Source: Fenollaria timonensis (lineage in GTDB: Bacteria > Bacillota > Clostridia > Tissierellales > Peptoniphilaceae). From it: 64,000 nucleotides of DNA. How positions within the stretch are numbered: position 1 is the first letter of the stretch; each line of letters begins with the position of its first letter. Shown here piece by piece: positions 58,886 through 64,000 of the stretch. The translations under genes were made by a program, and so were the position numbers. The stretch lies in assembly GCF_001457835.1 (NCBI RefSeq), contig NZ_LN898229.1, forward strand, positions 364,082 through 428,081. Reading direction: 5' to 3'. The notes below the pieces were generated by a model. The model worked only from the letters and a program-made list of their open reading frames with translations, searched no databases and had not been told where the DNA came from.

Positions 58886-58917
58886 GGTTCACGTCCATTT
58901 ATGGACGGGGGTTCTTC
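58886..58917 (+). repeat. GGTTC-hairpin-GGTTCTTC repeat, copy G
   Basis: After TATAGCGCAAA comes GGTTC, then CGTCCAT-TT-ATGGACG (seven perfect pairs), GG, then GGTTCTTC. It has the same leader as copy F and a different stem. Confidence 0.8.
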
Positions 58918-59008
58918 AAATTAGTGTGATGCCTGTTCATTGACATTAATAAGCTTTTTCAAAAATTATAAATTTAGACAAAAAAGAAGGATAGAGATTC
59001 TATTTTCG

Positions 59009-59060
59009 GCTCTATGTCAAATATTGAGGAGACTTATTGATTTAAGTCTCTCTTTTTACG
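59009..59060 (-). mobile_element. Isolated ISL3-type right end
   Basis: Starting GGCTCTATGTCAAATATTGA, these 52 bases match the right end of the ISL3 element (13983-14034, opposite strand), including the terminator hairpin. There is no transposase nearby. It is a remnant of a second copy. Confidence 0.8.
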
Positions 59061-59088
59061 TTTAAACTAAGATATACATATATTTTTT

Positions 59089-59127
59089 GGAAGATTGTAT
59101 AATTAACTTAGCCACTAAATAAAAAAA
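59089..59127 (+). mobile_element. Isolated IS30-type left end
   Basis: Starting GGAAGATTGTATAATTAACT, these 39 bases match 43497-43535 with about one difference and begin at the same base as that element. No transposase follows. Confidence 0.82.
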
Positions 59128-59146
59128 AGAGAGCCCAACGCCCTCT

Positions 59147-59449
59147 TTAAAATAATTCTTCATCAAATTCTACCGTCTCGCCATTTTTATACTCATTCAA
59201 AACATCACTCTTTAGTTTATCAACAGCCATTGGCAAGTTATTTTTAATTCTTCTAAACTCTCTTAATAGCTCTTCGCCTTCAAGACCATCCTCAATAAGG
59301 TCTTTCATAATTAAATCGTCAAACATCTCGTCGACGCTCTCATAAGTCTTGCCTATGGATGGATCCTTCTTCATCGCCTCTACCTCTTTTATAGCCTCGA
59401 TAGTCTCAGCATTTGGAACTTCGTTTTGGGTTTTATCTTTTTTGTTCAT
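59147..59449 (-). CDS. Antitoxin-like small protein
   Basis: A 100-residue acidic helical protein. The segment EAIKEVEAMKKDPSIGKTYESVDEMFDDLI has the pattern of RelB/DinJ-type antitoxin tails (a Lys-rich helix followed by Y.S.DE.F..L). The C-terminal part EFRRIKNNLPMAVDKL is not recognised. No toxin is adjacent. It may be an orphan antitoxin or a fusion of two small modules. Confidence 0.6.
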   Translation of the reverse strand: MNKKDKTQNEVPNAETIEAIKEVEAMKKDPSIGKTYESVDEMFDDLIMKDLIEDGLEGEELLREFRRIKNNLPMAVDKLKSDVLNEYKNGETVEFDEELF

Positions 59450-59500
59450 AGCGATACTCCTCTTTTGATCATCAGAATATTATAATTTTGCTAGTCTATT

Positions 59501-59917
59501 CTATTGAATATTTAATTCTCTTTTTAGTCCCTCTTGCAGTACCTGTGAAAAATTAATGTCCTCCTCCCTCGCCTTTATATCAAGCCATTGAGGTATAGTT
59601 AGTGTTTTCTTTATAGCCTTATTCATTATAGCCTTTCTAACAAGAGGCATCCAAACATCAATCAGTACAGCTCTTTGATTATCTTCGAGCTTTATATCCA
59701 GTAAAGAGCTTGCCTTTGGTATATCTTCATTGTCAATTTCAAGATTCTTCATCCAAAGACCTAAAACTTCCTTTGCCATCAACAAAGCCTCTTCCTCAGT
59801 GTCTCCAAAAGTTAAGCAACCTTGCAAATCTGGGAACTCTACAGTTATTCCATCGTCAGCATAATTAAATATCGCTGGATAGATATACTTATCCTTATAC
59901 TTTTTATACTCTTTCAT
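59501..59917 (-). CDS. Orphan HicB-type protein
   Basis: A 138-residue HicB protein (IYPAIFNYADDGITVEFPDLQGCLTFGDTEEEALLMAKEVL, and KTLTIPQWLDIKAREEDINFSQVLQEGLKREL). Both the HicB fold and the C-terminal DNA-binding part are complete, but no hicA of any size lies upstream or downstream. The ATG at 59917 follows GGGAGG; the longer reading runs through the promoter. It may act as a stand-alone repressor or a decoy antitoxin. Confidence 0.85.
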   Translation of the reverse strand: MKEYKKYKDKYIYPAIFNYADDGITVEFPDLQGCLTFGDTEEEALLMAKEVLGLWMKNLEIDNEDIPKASSLLDIKLEDNQRAVLIDVWMPLVRKAIMNKAIKKTLTIPQWLDIKAREEDINFSQVLQEGLKRELNIQ

Positions 59918-59936
59918 AAGACTACCTCCCATATAT

Positions 59937-59965
59937 ATTATACGTATTATTACACATATTGTCAA
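59937..59965 (-). promoter_or_regulatory. Promoter of the orphan hicB (59501-59917)
   Basis: TTGACA (59960-59965), 17 bases, TATAAT (59937-59942) on the minus strand. A palindrome shared with the Bro-N gene lies 20 bases upstream of the -35. Confidence 0.75.
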
Positions 59966-59984
59966 TACTTTTCTAAAATTTTTT

Positions 59985-60011
59985 CAGTTGGTTACAAAAT
60001 GTAACCGACTC
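59985..60011. repeat. Palindrome, intergenic copy 1
   Basis: CAGTTGGTTACA, AAA, then TGTAACCGACTC. It differs at two bases from the perfect 27-base palindrome inside the Bro-N gene (61704-61730); positions 59981-60006 are identical to 61700-61725. Confidence 0.85.
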
Positions 60012-60033
60012 ACTTTTCACTCACAAAAAAGAC

Positions 60034-60098
60034 AAAAAAATCCCTTGGTTCCGGCGCACCTCGTATGGTGAGGGTCCTACTCCCAAGGAATATCATAC
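60034..60098 (-). ncRNA. Candidate small RNA of about 65 nt
   Basis: Read on the minus strand, a consensus promoter (60105-60133) is followed by an RNA in which CCTTGG pairs with CCAAGG (60041-60090 region) and an inner CACC..GGTG hairpin is enclosed; seven T (60034-60040) end it. There is no start codon with a ribosome site. It lies between two orphan hicB genes and has its own promoter and terminator, so it is a free-standing transcript candidate. The class is not recognised. Confidence 0.6.
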
Positions 60099-60104
60099 AT
60101 CTAT

Positions 60105-60133
60105 ATTATACTACAGATTTAAAATTTTTTCAA
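60105..60133 (-). promoter_or_regulatory. Promoter of the candidate small RNA
   Basis: TTGAAA (60128-60133), 17 bases, TATAAT (60105-60110) on the minus strand. The -10 context CTGTAGTATAAT closely matches that of the riboswitch-like RNA at 14165-14176. Confidence 0.7.
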
Positions 60134-60144
60134 GCACTAAAGAT

Positions 60145-60189
60145 AAAAAAGACTAGAGGGAACACTTCTTAATAAAGCATTCCCCCTAG
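60145..60189 (-). terminator. Terminator behind the orphan hicB (60260-60667)
   Basis: CTAGGGGGAA pairs with TTCCCTCTAG (one mismatch) over a 17-base loop, with TTTTTT just downstream on the minus strand. Confidence 0.65.
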
Positions 60190-60259
60190 TTGGCTATTAA
60201 CACTACCTCTATCTGTAAGATAATAATAACAGATTTTTAGCTCTTTGTCAATCTTAATA

Positions 60260-60667
60260 CTATTTAATATCCAATTCCTTCTTCAAACCCTCAGTCAAAA
60301 CCCTCGAGAAATTTATGTTCTTATTCTTAGCAAGCGCCTCAAGCCAAGTTGGTAAGGTCACCATCTTATTTTTGTATACTTCCTTAACCAAAGAGAATTG
60401 ATAAGGCAAGTAAACATTGACATAAACAGCTAAGTCGCCTTCTTCAAGATCAAGCTCATCCATATCAATATCGTCTGGGTACTCAGTTTTTTCATTCTCT
60501 TCATCGTATAGACAAAGACCTATGACCTCTTGTGCATATCTTACACCTTCTTCAAAAGTGTCCGAGCATGTATAAGCGCCGTCAATTGCAGGCACGTCAA
60601 TAGAGTAGCCACCATCACTTTCCTTGCTAAAAATAGCTAAATAACTTACACTATCTTGTTTTTTCAT
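60260..60667 (-). CDS. Orphan HicB-type protein
   Basis: A 135-residue HicB protein (YLAIFSKESDGGYSIDVPAIDGAYTCSDTFEEGVRYAQEVIG, then MVTLPTWLEALAKNKNINFSRVLTEGLKKELDI). It is related to 59501-59917, more distantly to 5863-6237. The inner loop is longer and very acidic (EENEKTEYPDDIDMDELDLEEGD). No hicA is adjacent. A TTGACA-16-TATAAT promoter (60707-60734) precedes it. Confidence 0.83.
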   Translation of the reverse strand: MKKQDSVSYLAIFSKESDGGYSIDVPAIDGAYTCSDTFEEGVRYAQEVIGLCLYDEENEKTEYPDDIDMDELDLEEGDLAVYVNVYLPYQFSLVKEVYKNKMVTLPTWLEALAKNKNINFSRVLTEGLKKELDIK

Positions 60668-60706
60668 GTAAACACTCCTTTAACAAGTGATAATATTTAC
60701 AAGACT

Positions 60707-60766
60707 ATTATAACATATGTTAAACATTTGTCAATAGTTTTCATTCGCTTACAAAATGTAACCATC
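60707..60766 (-). promoter_or_regulatory. Promoter and palindrome copy 2 before an orphan hicB
   Basis: TTGACA (60729-60734) and TATAAT (60707-60712) on the minus strand, 16-base spacer. Just upstream, CTTACAAAATGTAACC is a decayed copy of the Bro-gene palindrome. A run of nine C lies at 60773-60781. Confidence 0.65.
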
Positions 60767-61034
60767 TCACTTCCCCCCCCCACACATAAAAAAACAATCG
60801 CATATCAATTTGATATGCGACATAGTCATTAATTCTGTGTATTGCAACTTGCTGCAAGTTAAATTTTCTATTTTGACTTCATAAAAAGCTCTATTTCACT
60901 GGGTTTACATCGTAAATCTATCCAAATAAACTATTCATGTACAACTTGCTGCAACTTAAAACAAGCTCAAAAAGGAATATACTTCATATATCTCGGTGCT
61001 GTATTTTTATCAACACACAAATCAATTGCAATAA
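60767..61034. other. Gene-free spacer behind the Bro-N gene
   Basis: No open reading frame with a ribosome site is present. TCGCATATCA (60798-60807) pairs with TGATATGCGA (60811-60820) and is followed on the minus strand by TTGTTTTTTT, a good terminator for the Bro-N transcript. CAACTTGCTGCAAGTTAAA (60845-60863) is repeated as CAACTTGCTGCAACTTAAA at 60942-60960. Confidence 0.6.
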
Positions 61035-61901
61035 TTAATCAGCATTTTTATCATCCTTATCAGAAATTTCTTTGCTTACATCGCTAATAACGTTTCCAAA
61101 ATCTAGAGCATTTTTACGTGTAATTACAGCCTTGCCAGTTTCTTCTTCAATCTCTTTTCTTGCATTACCAGCGATACTTCCACCCCTTCTACAAACTTCC
61201 TTATTTTCTTCAAGTCCCTCAGGGTTACTTGAATTTGCTATATCTTTTGTAGCAGTCTCAGCAAGCATATTTAAGATAAGTTCAGTAGTCGTCATATTGT
61301 CTCTAAGATTTTGCTTTTTAAGTCCTTTATAGTTCTTATATTCTCTAGTTGACATACCTGACCAAGCTCTAGAAATTTCATTAGTTAAATTTGCATATTC
61401 TTTCCCTTCCTTAACGCCATGCTCTTGCCAAGCATCTGTTAATTCTTTTCTTACTTGAATAGCTTGAAGCCTTTGATTTACCCATTCCTTGCTATATCCT
61501 TTTCTAAGATATGTCTCTAATGCCCTTTCAATGCTAAGCTCTGGATCAATAATTTCGTCTATTCTTTCCTTGCCTACTTCTGAAAGCCATCTTTTAAATG
61601 GTTCAGCCTTTGGTGATGGGATTGATTGTATGATACGCAATATACCCTGTATATCAGCAGCATCAGTTTTATACATTTTTCCATCTTTTTCTGACCTCAT
61701 TTTCAGTTGGTTACAAAATGTAACCAACTGACTTCCCTCTTGATTTAAACGATTCTTCAGAACTTTCCAATAATTATTTGGATTTTCACTTCCGCTCAAC
61801 GCTCCTACTACATCTACAACCGAGAAATACCATTCCTCTTTTTCTTCATCCCACACAGAACGAATTTTGTTTCCCTCAAATAATTTAATTTCGTTTTCCA
61901 T
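61035..61901 (-). CDS. Bro-N domain phage-antirepressor-type protein
   Basis: A 288-residue protein. The N-terminal Bro-N DNA-binding domain (IRSVWDEEKEEWYFSVVDVVGALSGSENPNNYWKVLKNRL, SQLVTFCNQLKM) is followed by the conserved block IIQSIPSPKAEPFKRWLSEVGKERIDEI and a C-terminal domain (ARRGGSIAGNAR-like, here CRRGGSIAGNARKEIEEETG). Such proteins occur in prophages and chromosomal islands and act as antirepressors or damage-response regulators. It has a consensus promoter (TTGACA-17-TATAAT, 61923-61951) and a GGAGG site. The ATG at 61901 was chosen on that basis. Confidence 0.88.
   Translation of the reverse strand: MENEIKLFEGNKIRSVWDEEKEEWYFSVVDVVGALSGSENPNNYWKVLKNRLNQEGSQLVTFCNQLKMRSEKDGKMYKTDAADIQGILRIIQSIPSPKAEPFKRWLSEVGKERIDEIIDPELSIERALETYLRKGYSKEWVNQRLQAIQVRKELTDAWQEHGVKEGKEYANLTNEISRAWSGMSTREYKNYKGLKKQNLRDNMTTTELILNMLAETATKDIANSSNPEGLEENKEVCRRGGSIAGNARKEIEEETGKAVITRKNALDFGNVISDVSKEISDKDDKNAD
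61704..61730. repeat. Perfect palindrome inside the Bro-N gene
   Basis: CAGTTGGTTACA (61704-61715), AAA, and its exact reverse complement TGTAACCAACTG (61719-61730). On the coding strand it encodes QLVTFCNQL, a segment conserved in the protein family, yet near-identical DNA lies upstream of two hicB promoters. Confidence 0.85.
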
Positions 61902-61952
61902 CTTAGTCCTCCATATATATAAATTATACATTAAACGTCATATTTTGTCAAT

Positions 61953-61977
61953 AAAAAAAGAGAGCCCCTATCTCTCG
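61953..61977 (-). terminator. Terminator behind the DUF2922 gene
   Basis: GAGAG pairs with CTCTC over ATAGGGG, followed by seven T on the minus strand. Confidence 0.75.
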
Positions 61978-62034
61978 ATACAAGCCCTCTCCTTAATTAC
62001 CTGCACTATTTTATTTTATCGACATGAGTATCAA

Positions 62035-62250
62035 CTAAAATAGAGTTTCAGTAGAAGTCGTAATTACTTTAGCAGACTCTAAAGCGTTAACCTCGCTGCC
62101 ATCCTTATTCACAATAAGTTTCTTCTCAACGATACCAGCAAACGCGCCCTTTACAGCATCAGCGTCAAGACCCTCAGCAGGGTTTTGTAAACTCATGTTG
62201 TACGGCTTACCATTCGCGCATTTGAACTTCATTTGTAATCTCTTCATCAT
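62035..62250 (-). CDS. DUF2922 family protein
   Basis: A 71-residue protein (LQMKFKCANGKPYNMSLQNPAEGLDADAVKGAFAGIVEKKLIV) matching the DUF2922 family: F....G....L.L..P...L....V...M...... . Function unknown. It follows the DUF1659 gene by 30 bases with an AAGGGGGTGAG site, and the pair is divergent from a sigma factor. Confidence 0.82.
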   Translation of the reverse strand: MMKRLQMKFKCANGKPYNMSLQNPAEGLDADAVKGAFAGIVEKKLIVNKDGSEVNALESAKVITTSTETLF

Positions 62251-62280
62251 CTCACCCCCTTTCTAAAAAATCCTCCATCA

Positions 62281-62478
62281 CTATAATTCAGTTACAGTGA
62301 TTCTCTCAAGCTTAGTAATCTCCTTAGCTAAAAGCGTTCCAAACGCAGTTTTGAACACGCCAAGCTCCGCGTTGTTCGCATCCTCTCTGATGTAGTTTAC
62401 AGTTCTAGAGAAATTTCTCTTAGATCCGTCACTGCCTTCACCAGTAAAGTAAAGCTTAACACTATTCTTAGTCATCAT
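62281..62478 (-). CDS. DUF1659 family protein
   Basis: A 65-residue protein (VKLYFTGEGSDGSKRNFSRTVNYIREDANNAELGVFKTAFGTLL) with the DUF1659 pattern of a G.D..G....R...NI..... core. In many Bacillota DUF1659 and DUF2922 genes are neighbours, often near a small sigma factor, as here. Function unknown. Confidence 0.8.
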   Translation of the reverse strand: MMTKNSVKLYFTGEGSDGSKRNFSRTVNYIREDANNAELGVFKTAFGTLLAKEITKLERITVTEL

Positions 62479-62523
62479 CTCACCCCCTTCCCTAGGTCCC
62501 TGCCTACACTTAATATATACAAA

Positions 62524-62533
62524 ATCCTAGGAT
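62524..62533. promoter_or_regulatory. Palindrome upstream of the DUF1659 gene
   Basis: ATCCTAGGAT is a perfect palindrome in the divergent spacer, with a second CCTAGG nearer the DUF1659 start. It could be a regulator site; no consensus -35/-10 pair was found for DUF1659, so the adjacent sigma factor might use it. Confidence 0.35.
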
Positions 62534-62649
62534 TATTTCCCACACGCACCCCCACCATAATTATGGAAATGGTGCAGCAATCCGTCCAATTGTCCACGCA
62601 GATGTCCAAAATTTGCCGCGTCTTCCAAAATTTACGCATGAGTCTGCAT

Positions 62650-62679
62650 TTGCCTTGCGAATGGTCTTAAAGCTATAAT
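62650..62679 (+). promoter_or_regulatory. Promoter of the sigma factor gene
   Basis: TTGCCT (62650-62655), 18 bases, TATAAT (62674-62679), then AGAAAGGAG before the ATG. Confidence 0.6.
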
Positions 62680-62710
62680 CATCTTAACAATAGAGAAAGG
62701 AGTAAGACAG

Positions 62711-63262
62711 ATGCAAATCAATTACGACAAAGTTGCGGCAGACTACCAAGCCAGTGGACACGTCAATCCCGTGGCAATGGAAAGGCTAAAACCCCTCATG
62801 ATCACGTTGATTAAGCGCTACTACCCAAACTTCAAAGAGTGGGACGACCTCATGCAAGAGCTTAGAGTCATAACACTCGAAGCCCTCCTAGACTTCGACC
62901 CCGCCCATGGCGCACACGCACTCGCATACATCGAGTCACGCATGAAATACCATTTGCTCGGTAAGTATAAAAAACAAGTCGTCACCACCCCACTAGACGA
63001 TGCATTTTTAATAGAGGACGAGACCAGCATGGACGACTTCGAAGCCCTGTTTTATAACGACACACTCGGCGAAGTCTTCAAGGAGCTCACATACGAAGAA
63101 GAAAAGCTCATCTATTTACGTTACTATACCGAGATGAATTACGAAGACATCGGCCGCGCACTAGGCTTTTCAAGAAACACCGCAGCAAGAAAGATAAACG
63201 CCCTCTTGAAAAAGCTAAGGCGCCTATATAAAAAGCAAAATAAAAATACGTCTAAAGTATGA
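62711..63262 (+). CDS. Sigma-70 family RNA polymerase sigma factor
   Basis: A 183-residue small sigma factor. Region 2 covers about residues 25-85 (YPNFKEWDDLMQELRVITLEALLDFDPAHGAHALAYIESRMKYHLLGKYKK) and region 4 about 120-175 (LTYEEEKLIYLRYYTEMNYEDIGRALGFSRNTAARKINALLKKLRRLY). It lacks regions 1 and 3, like ECF and phage or UviA/TcdR-type factors. Divergent DUF1659-DUF2922 genes and a downstream unknown are candidate targets. No anti-sigma gene is next to it. Confidence 0.9.
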   Translation: MQINYDKVAADYQASGHVNPVAMERLKPLMITLIKRYYPNFKEWDDLMQELRVITLEALLDFDPAHGAHALAYIESRMKYHLLGKYKKQVVTTPLDDAFLIEDETSMDDFEALFYNDTLGEVFKELTYEEEKLIYLRYYTEMNYEDIGRALGFSRNTAARKINALLKKLRRLYKKQNKNTSKV

Positions 63263-63308
63263 TTTTTAAGAAATTTCCATGAAAATGGTAAAAATTAGAA
63301 CAAATCTA

Positions 63309-63337
63309 TTGACATAGCATGTATAAAAGACTATAAT
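63309..63337 (+). promoter_or_regulatory. Promoter of the 147-residue protein gene
   Basis: TTGACA (63309-63314), 17 bases, TATAAT (63332-63337), a perfect vegetative promoter, then AAGGAGG. Confidence 0.82.
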
Positions 63338-63364
63338 AGACTTAGAAATAAGGAGGATAATATT

Positions 63365-63808
63365 ATGAAAAATAAGGCACTGGCAGCCTTAATCCCAGCT
63401 TATGATAAAGATGGAATGAACACGACGGTTGCCATATACGAGGACATGAGCGCAGAAAATTTGCGCGTATCAATCAGAACAGCCATCTCGAGACTGTTTC
63501 AGGAGAAATTAGCAGACGAAAAAGGCTACAGAAAGTGGGCCAAGACCATCGCCAAGAAAAAGACCGGCCTCGCGCTTATGATCAAAGACACAAAGCTAGT
63601 CGGCATCAGGTGTAGAGAGGTGCGCTCCAAAGGCGACGGATCCATGATCTACCTAAACAGAGACCTAATCTACGACACAGAAGACGGCTACATACACATA
63701 AGAGGCCTAACAAGGATACCAGTTTTGGCAAAGAAAAGGACAATCAGAGACAGGATCAAGGACTGCGACAGAATCAGTAAAGCATACGACGAGAAGATGC
63801 AAGGGTGA
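63365..63808 (+). CDS. Basic protein of unknown function, remotely ComK-like
   Basis: A 147-residue, Lys/Arg-rich protein without membrane segments. The start LAALIPAYDKDGMNTTVAIYED recalls the N terminus of the competence regulator ComK (ALLPYYDE.G...T.V.E.D), and KKKTGLALMIKDTKLVGI could match the ComK basic core, but the rest is not convincing. It has its own vegetative promoter and terminator and follows a sigma factor gene. A DNA-binding or competence-related role is a guess. Confidence 0.6.
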   Translation: MKNKALAALIPAYDKDGMNTTVAIYEDMSAENLRVSIRTAISRLFQEKLADEKGYRKWAKTIAKKKTGLALMIKDTKLVGIRCREVRSKGDGSMIYLNRDLIYDTEDGYIHIRGLTRIPVLAKKRTIRDRIKDCDRISKAYDEKMQG

Positions 63809-63832
63809 GTACAAAGGTGCCACCCCTTTTTT
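63803..63832 (+). terminator. Terminator behind the 147-residue protein gene
   Basis: GGGTG pairs with CACCC(C), followed by TTTTTT; the stop codon TGA lies in the stem. Confidence 0.65.
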
Positions 63833-63889
63833 ATGCCTTGAGATGATGATTATGGTAATGGTAATGGTAATAGCTTAGCGCCGATAAAC

Positions 63890-64000
63890 TTGAGGTCACA
63901 ATTTGTGACCTCAAAATACTTGTAAAAAAAAATTAAAACTTGAGGTGTAAAAATTGCACCTCAAAATCAATTTGAAAAGAGATTTAAAACTTGAGGTCGA
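63890..64000. repeat. Tandem hairpin array, about 50-base period, cut by the window end
   Basis: Unit 1: TTGAGGTCACA-ATT-TGTGACCTCAA (63890-63914, 11 perfect pairs). Unit 2: TTGAGGTG..CACCTCAA (63940-63964) with a different inner stem. Unit 3 begins TTGAGGTCGA at 63991 and is cut. Each is preceded by AAAC and followed by AAAT. Outer stem bases are constant while inner ones change together, so pairing is kept. Confidence 0.8.

Noticed and set aside
60041-60066. ACGAGGTGCGCCG in the candidate small RNA resembles the core of the guanidine-III riboswitch.
   Set aside because: The downstream strand needed for the class's pseudoknot (a CGGCGC-type segment) is absent; a terminator T tract follows at once, and no guanidine exporter gene is next to it.
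60773-60781. A run of nine C as a phase-variation tract.
   Set aside because: It lies about 40 bases upstream of the -35 of an orphan hicB gene, outside any reading frame and promoter spacer, so slippage would not have an obvious effect.
63890-64000. The repeat array at the right edge as a CRISPR.
   Set aside because: Units are long palindromes with A-rich, mutually similar linkers rather than unique spacers of constant length, and no cas gene is in the window.

Overview
The window is a chromosomal segment of a low-GC, anaerobic Gram-positive bacterium. The complete WalRK-HIJ set, HydEFG maturases for an [FeFe]-hydrogenase, FeoAB with a FeoB-associated Cys-rich protein, many SpoVT-AbrB, HicB and MazEF modules, and canonical TTGACA-17-TATAAT promoters with AGGAGG ribosome binding sites point to the Tissierellia/Peptoniphilaceae part of the Bacillota. 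The family placement is inference; no rRNA is present to confirm it.

Layout. 1-2.4 kb: tandem C1-family aminopeptidases (the first cut by the window edge) and a ferritin. 2.5-5.7 kb: iron uptake (two FeoA proteins, FeoB, Cys-rich accessory) with DtxR-like boxes. 5.8-6.5 kb: HicAB toxin-antitoxin. 6.5-12.4 kb: an ABC exporter and two membrane proteins with Tyr/Asp/Arg-rich tails. 12.5-14.2 kb: an ISL3-type element inserted directly behind the terminator of a cobalamin-riboswitch-like RNA. 14.7-19.1 kb: a tightly overlapping operon of a PflX-like radical SAM protein, HydE, HydG and HydF. 19.2-24.9 kb: an AbrB protein, small unknowns, an MBOAT/SGNH O-acetylation pair, a Crp/Fnr regulator, a cupin and Pgi. 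25-29.3 kb: Tpx, DegV, and divergent pdxR/pdxS without pdxT. 29.4-31.3 kb: a restriction-modification pair. 31.5-40.3 kb: rlmH, walJ, walI, walH, a secreted unknown, walK, walR and ftsH reading as one operon. 40.4-45.5 kb: two ABC half-transporters, one split by an IS30-type element, next to a PqqD-like remnant. 45.6-51.8 kb: two secreted proteins, tRNA-Pro, tRNA-Ser and the SRP RNA. 52-58.6 kb: apt, ttcA, two mazEF modules around mscS, lemA and a DUF2207 protein. 58.6-62 kb: repeats, IS remnants, two orphan HicB proteins, a possible small RNA and a Bro-N antirepressor. 62-64 kb: DUF2922/DUF1659 genes, a sigma factor, an unknown 147-residue protein and a hairpin array running off the window.

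How the parts fit. Iron import (Feo) and storage (ferritin) sit together, and the radical-SAM hydrogenase maturases are heavy iron users. WalRK with its HIJ modulators controls envelope homeostasis, and here it appears cotranscribed with ftsH. The exporter, the acetylation pair and the low-complexity surface proteins are envelope functions. The right 12 kb is accessory: toxin-antitoxin genes, phage-type regulators and dead IS ends.

The most unusual signal is a dispersed set of hairpin-rich intergenic repeats, mostly placed directly behind stop codons or RNA genes (9.8, 14.4-14.7, 49.2, 53.4, 54.5 and 58.6-58.9 kb). In one sub-family GGTTC and GGTTCTTC boxes are constant while the enclosed hairpin has a different sequence in each copy yet stays paired. 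All calls come from reading the sequence; no database search was possible.
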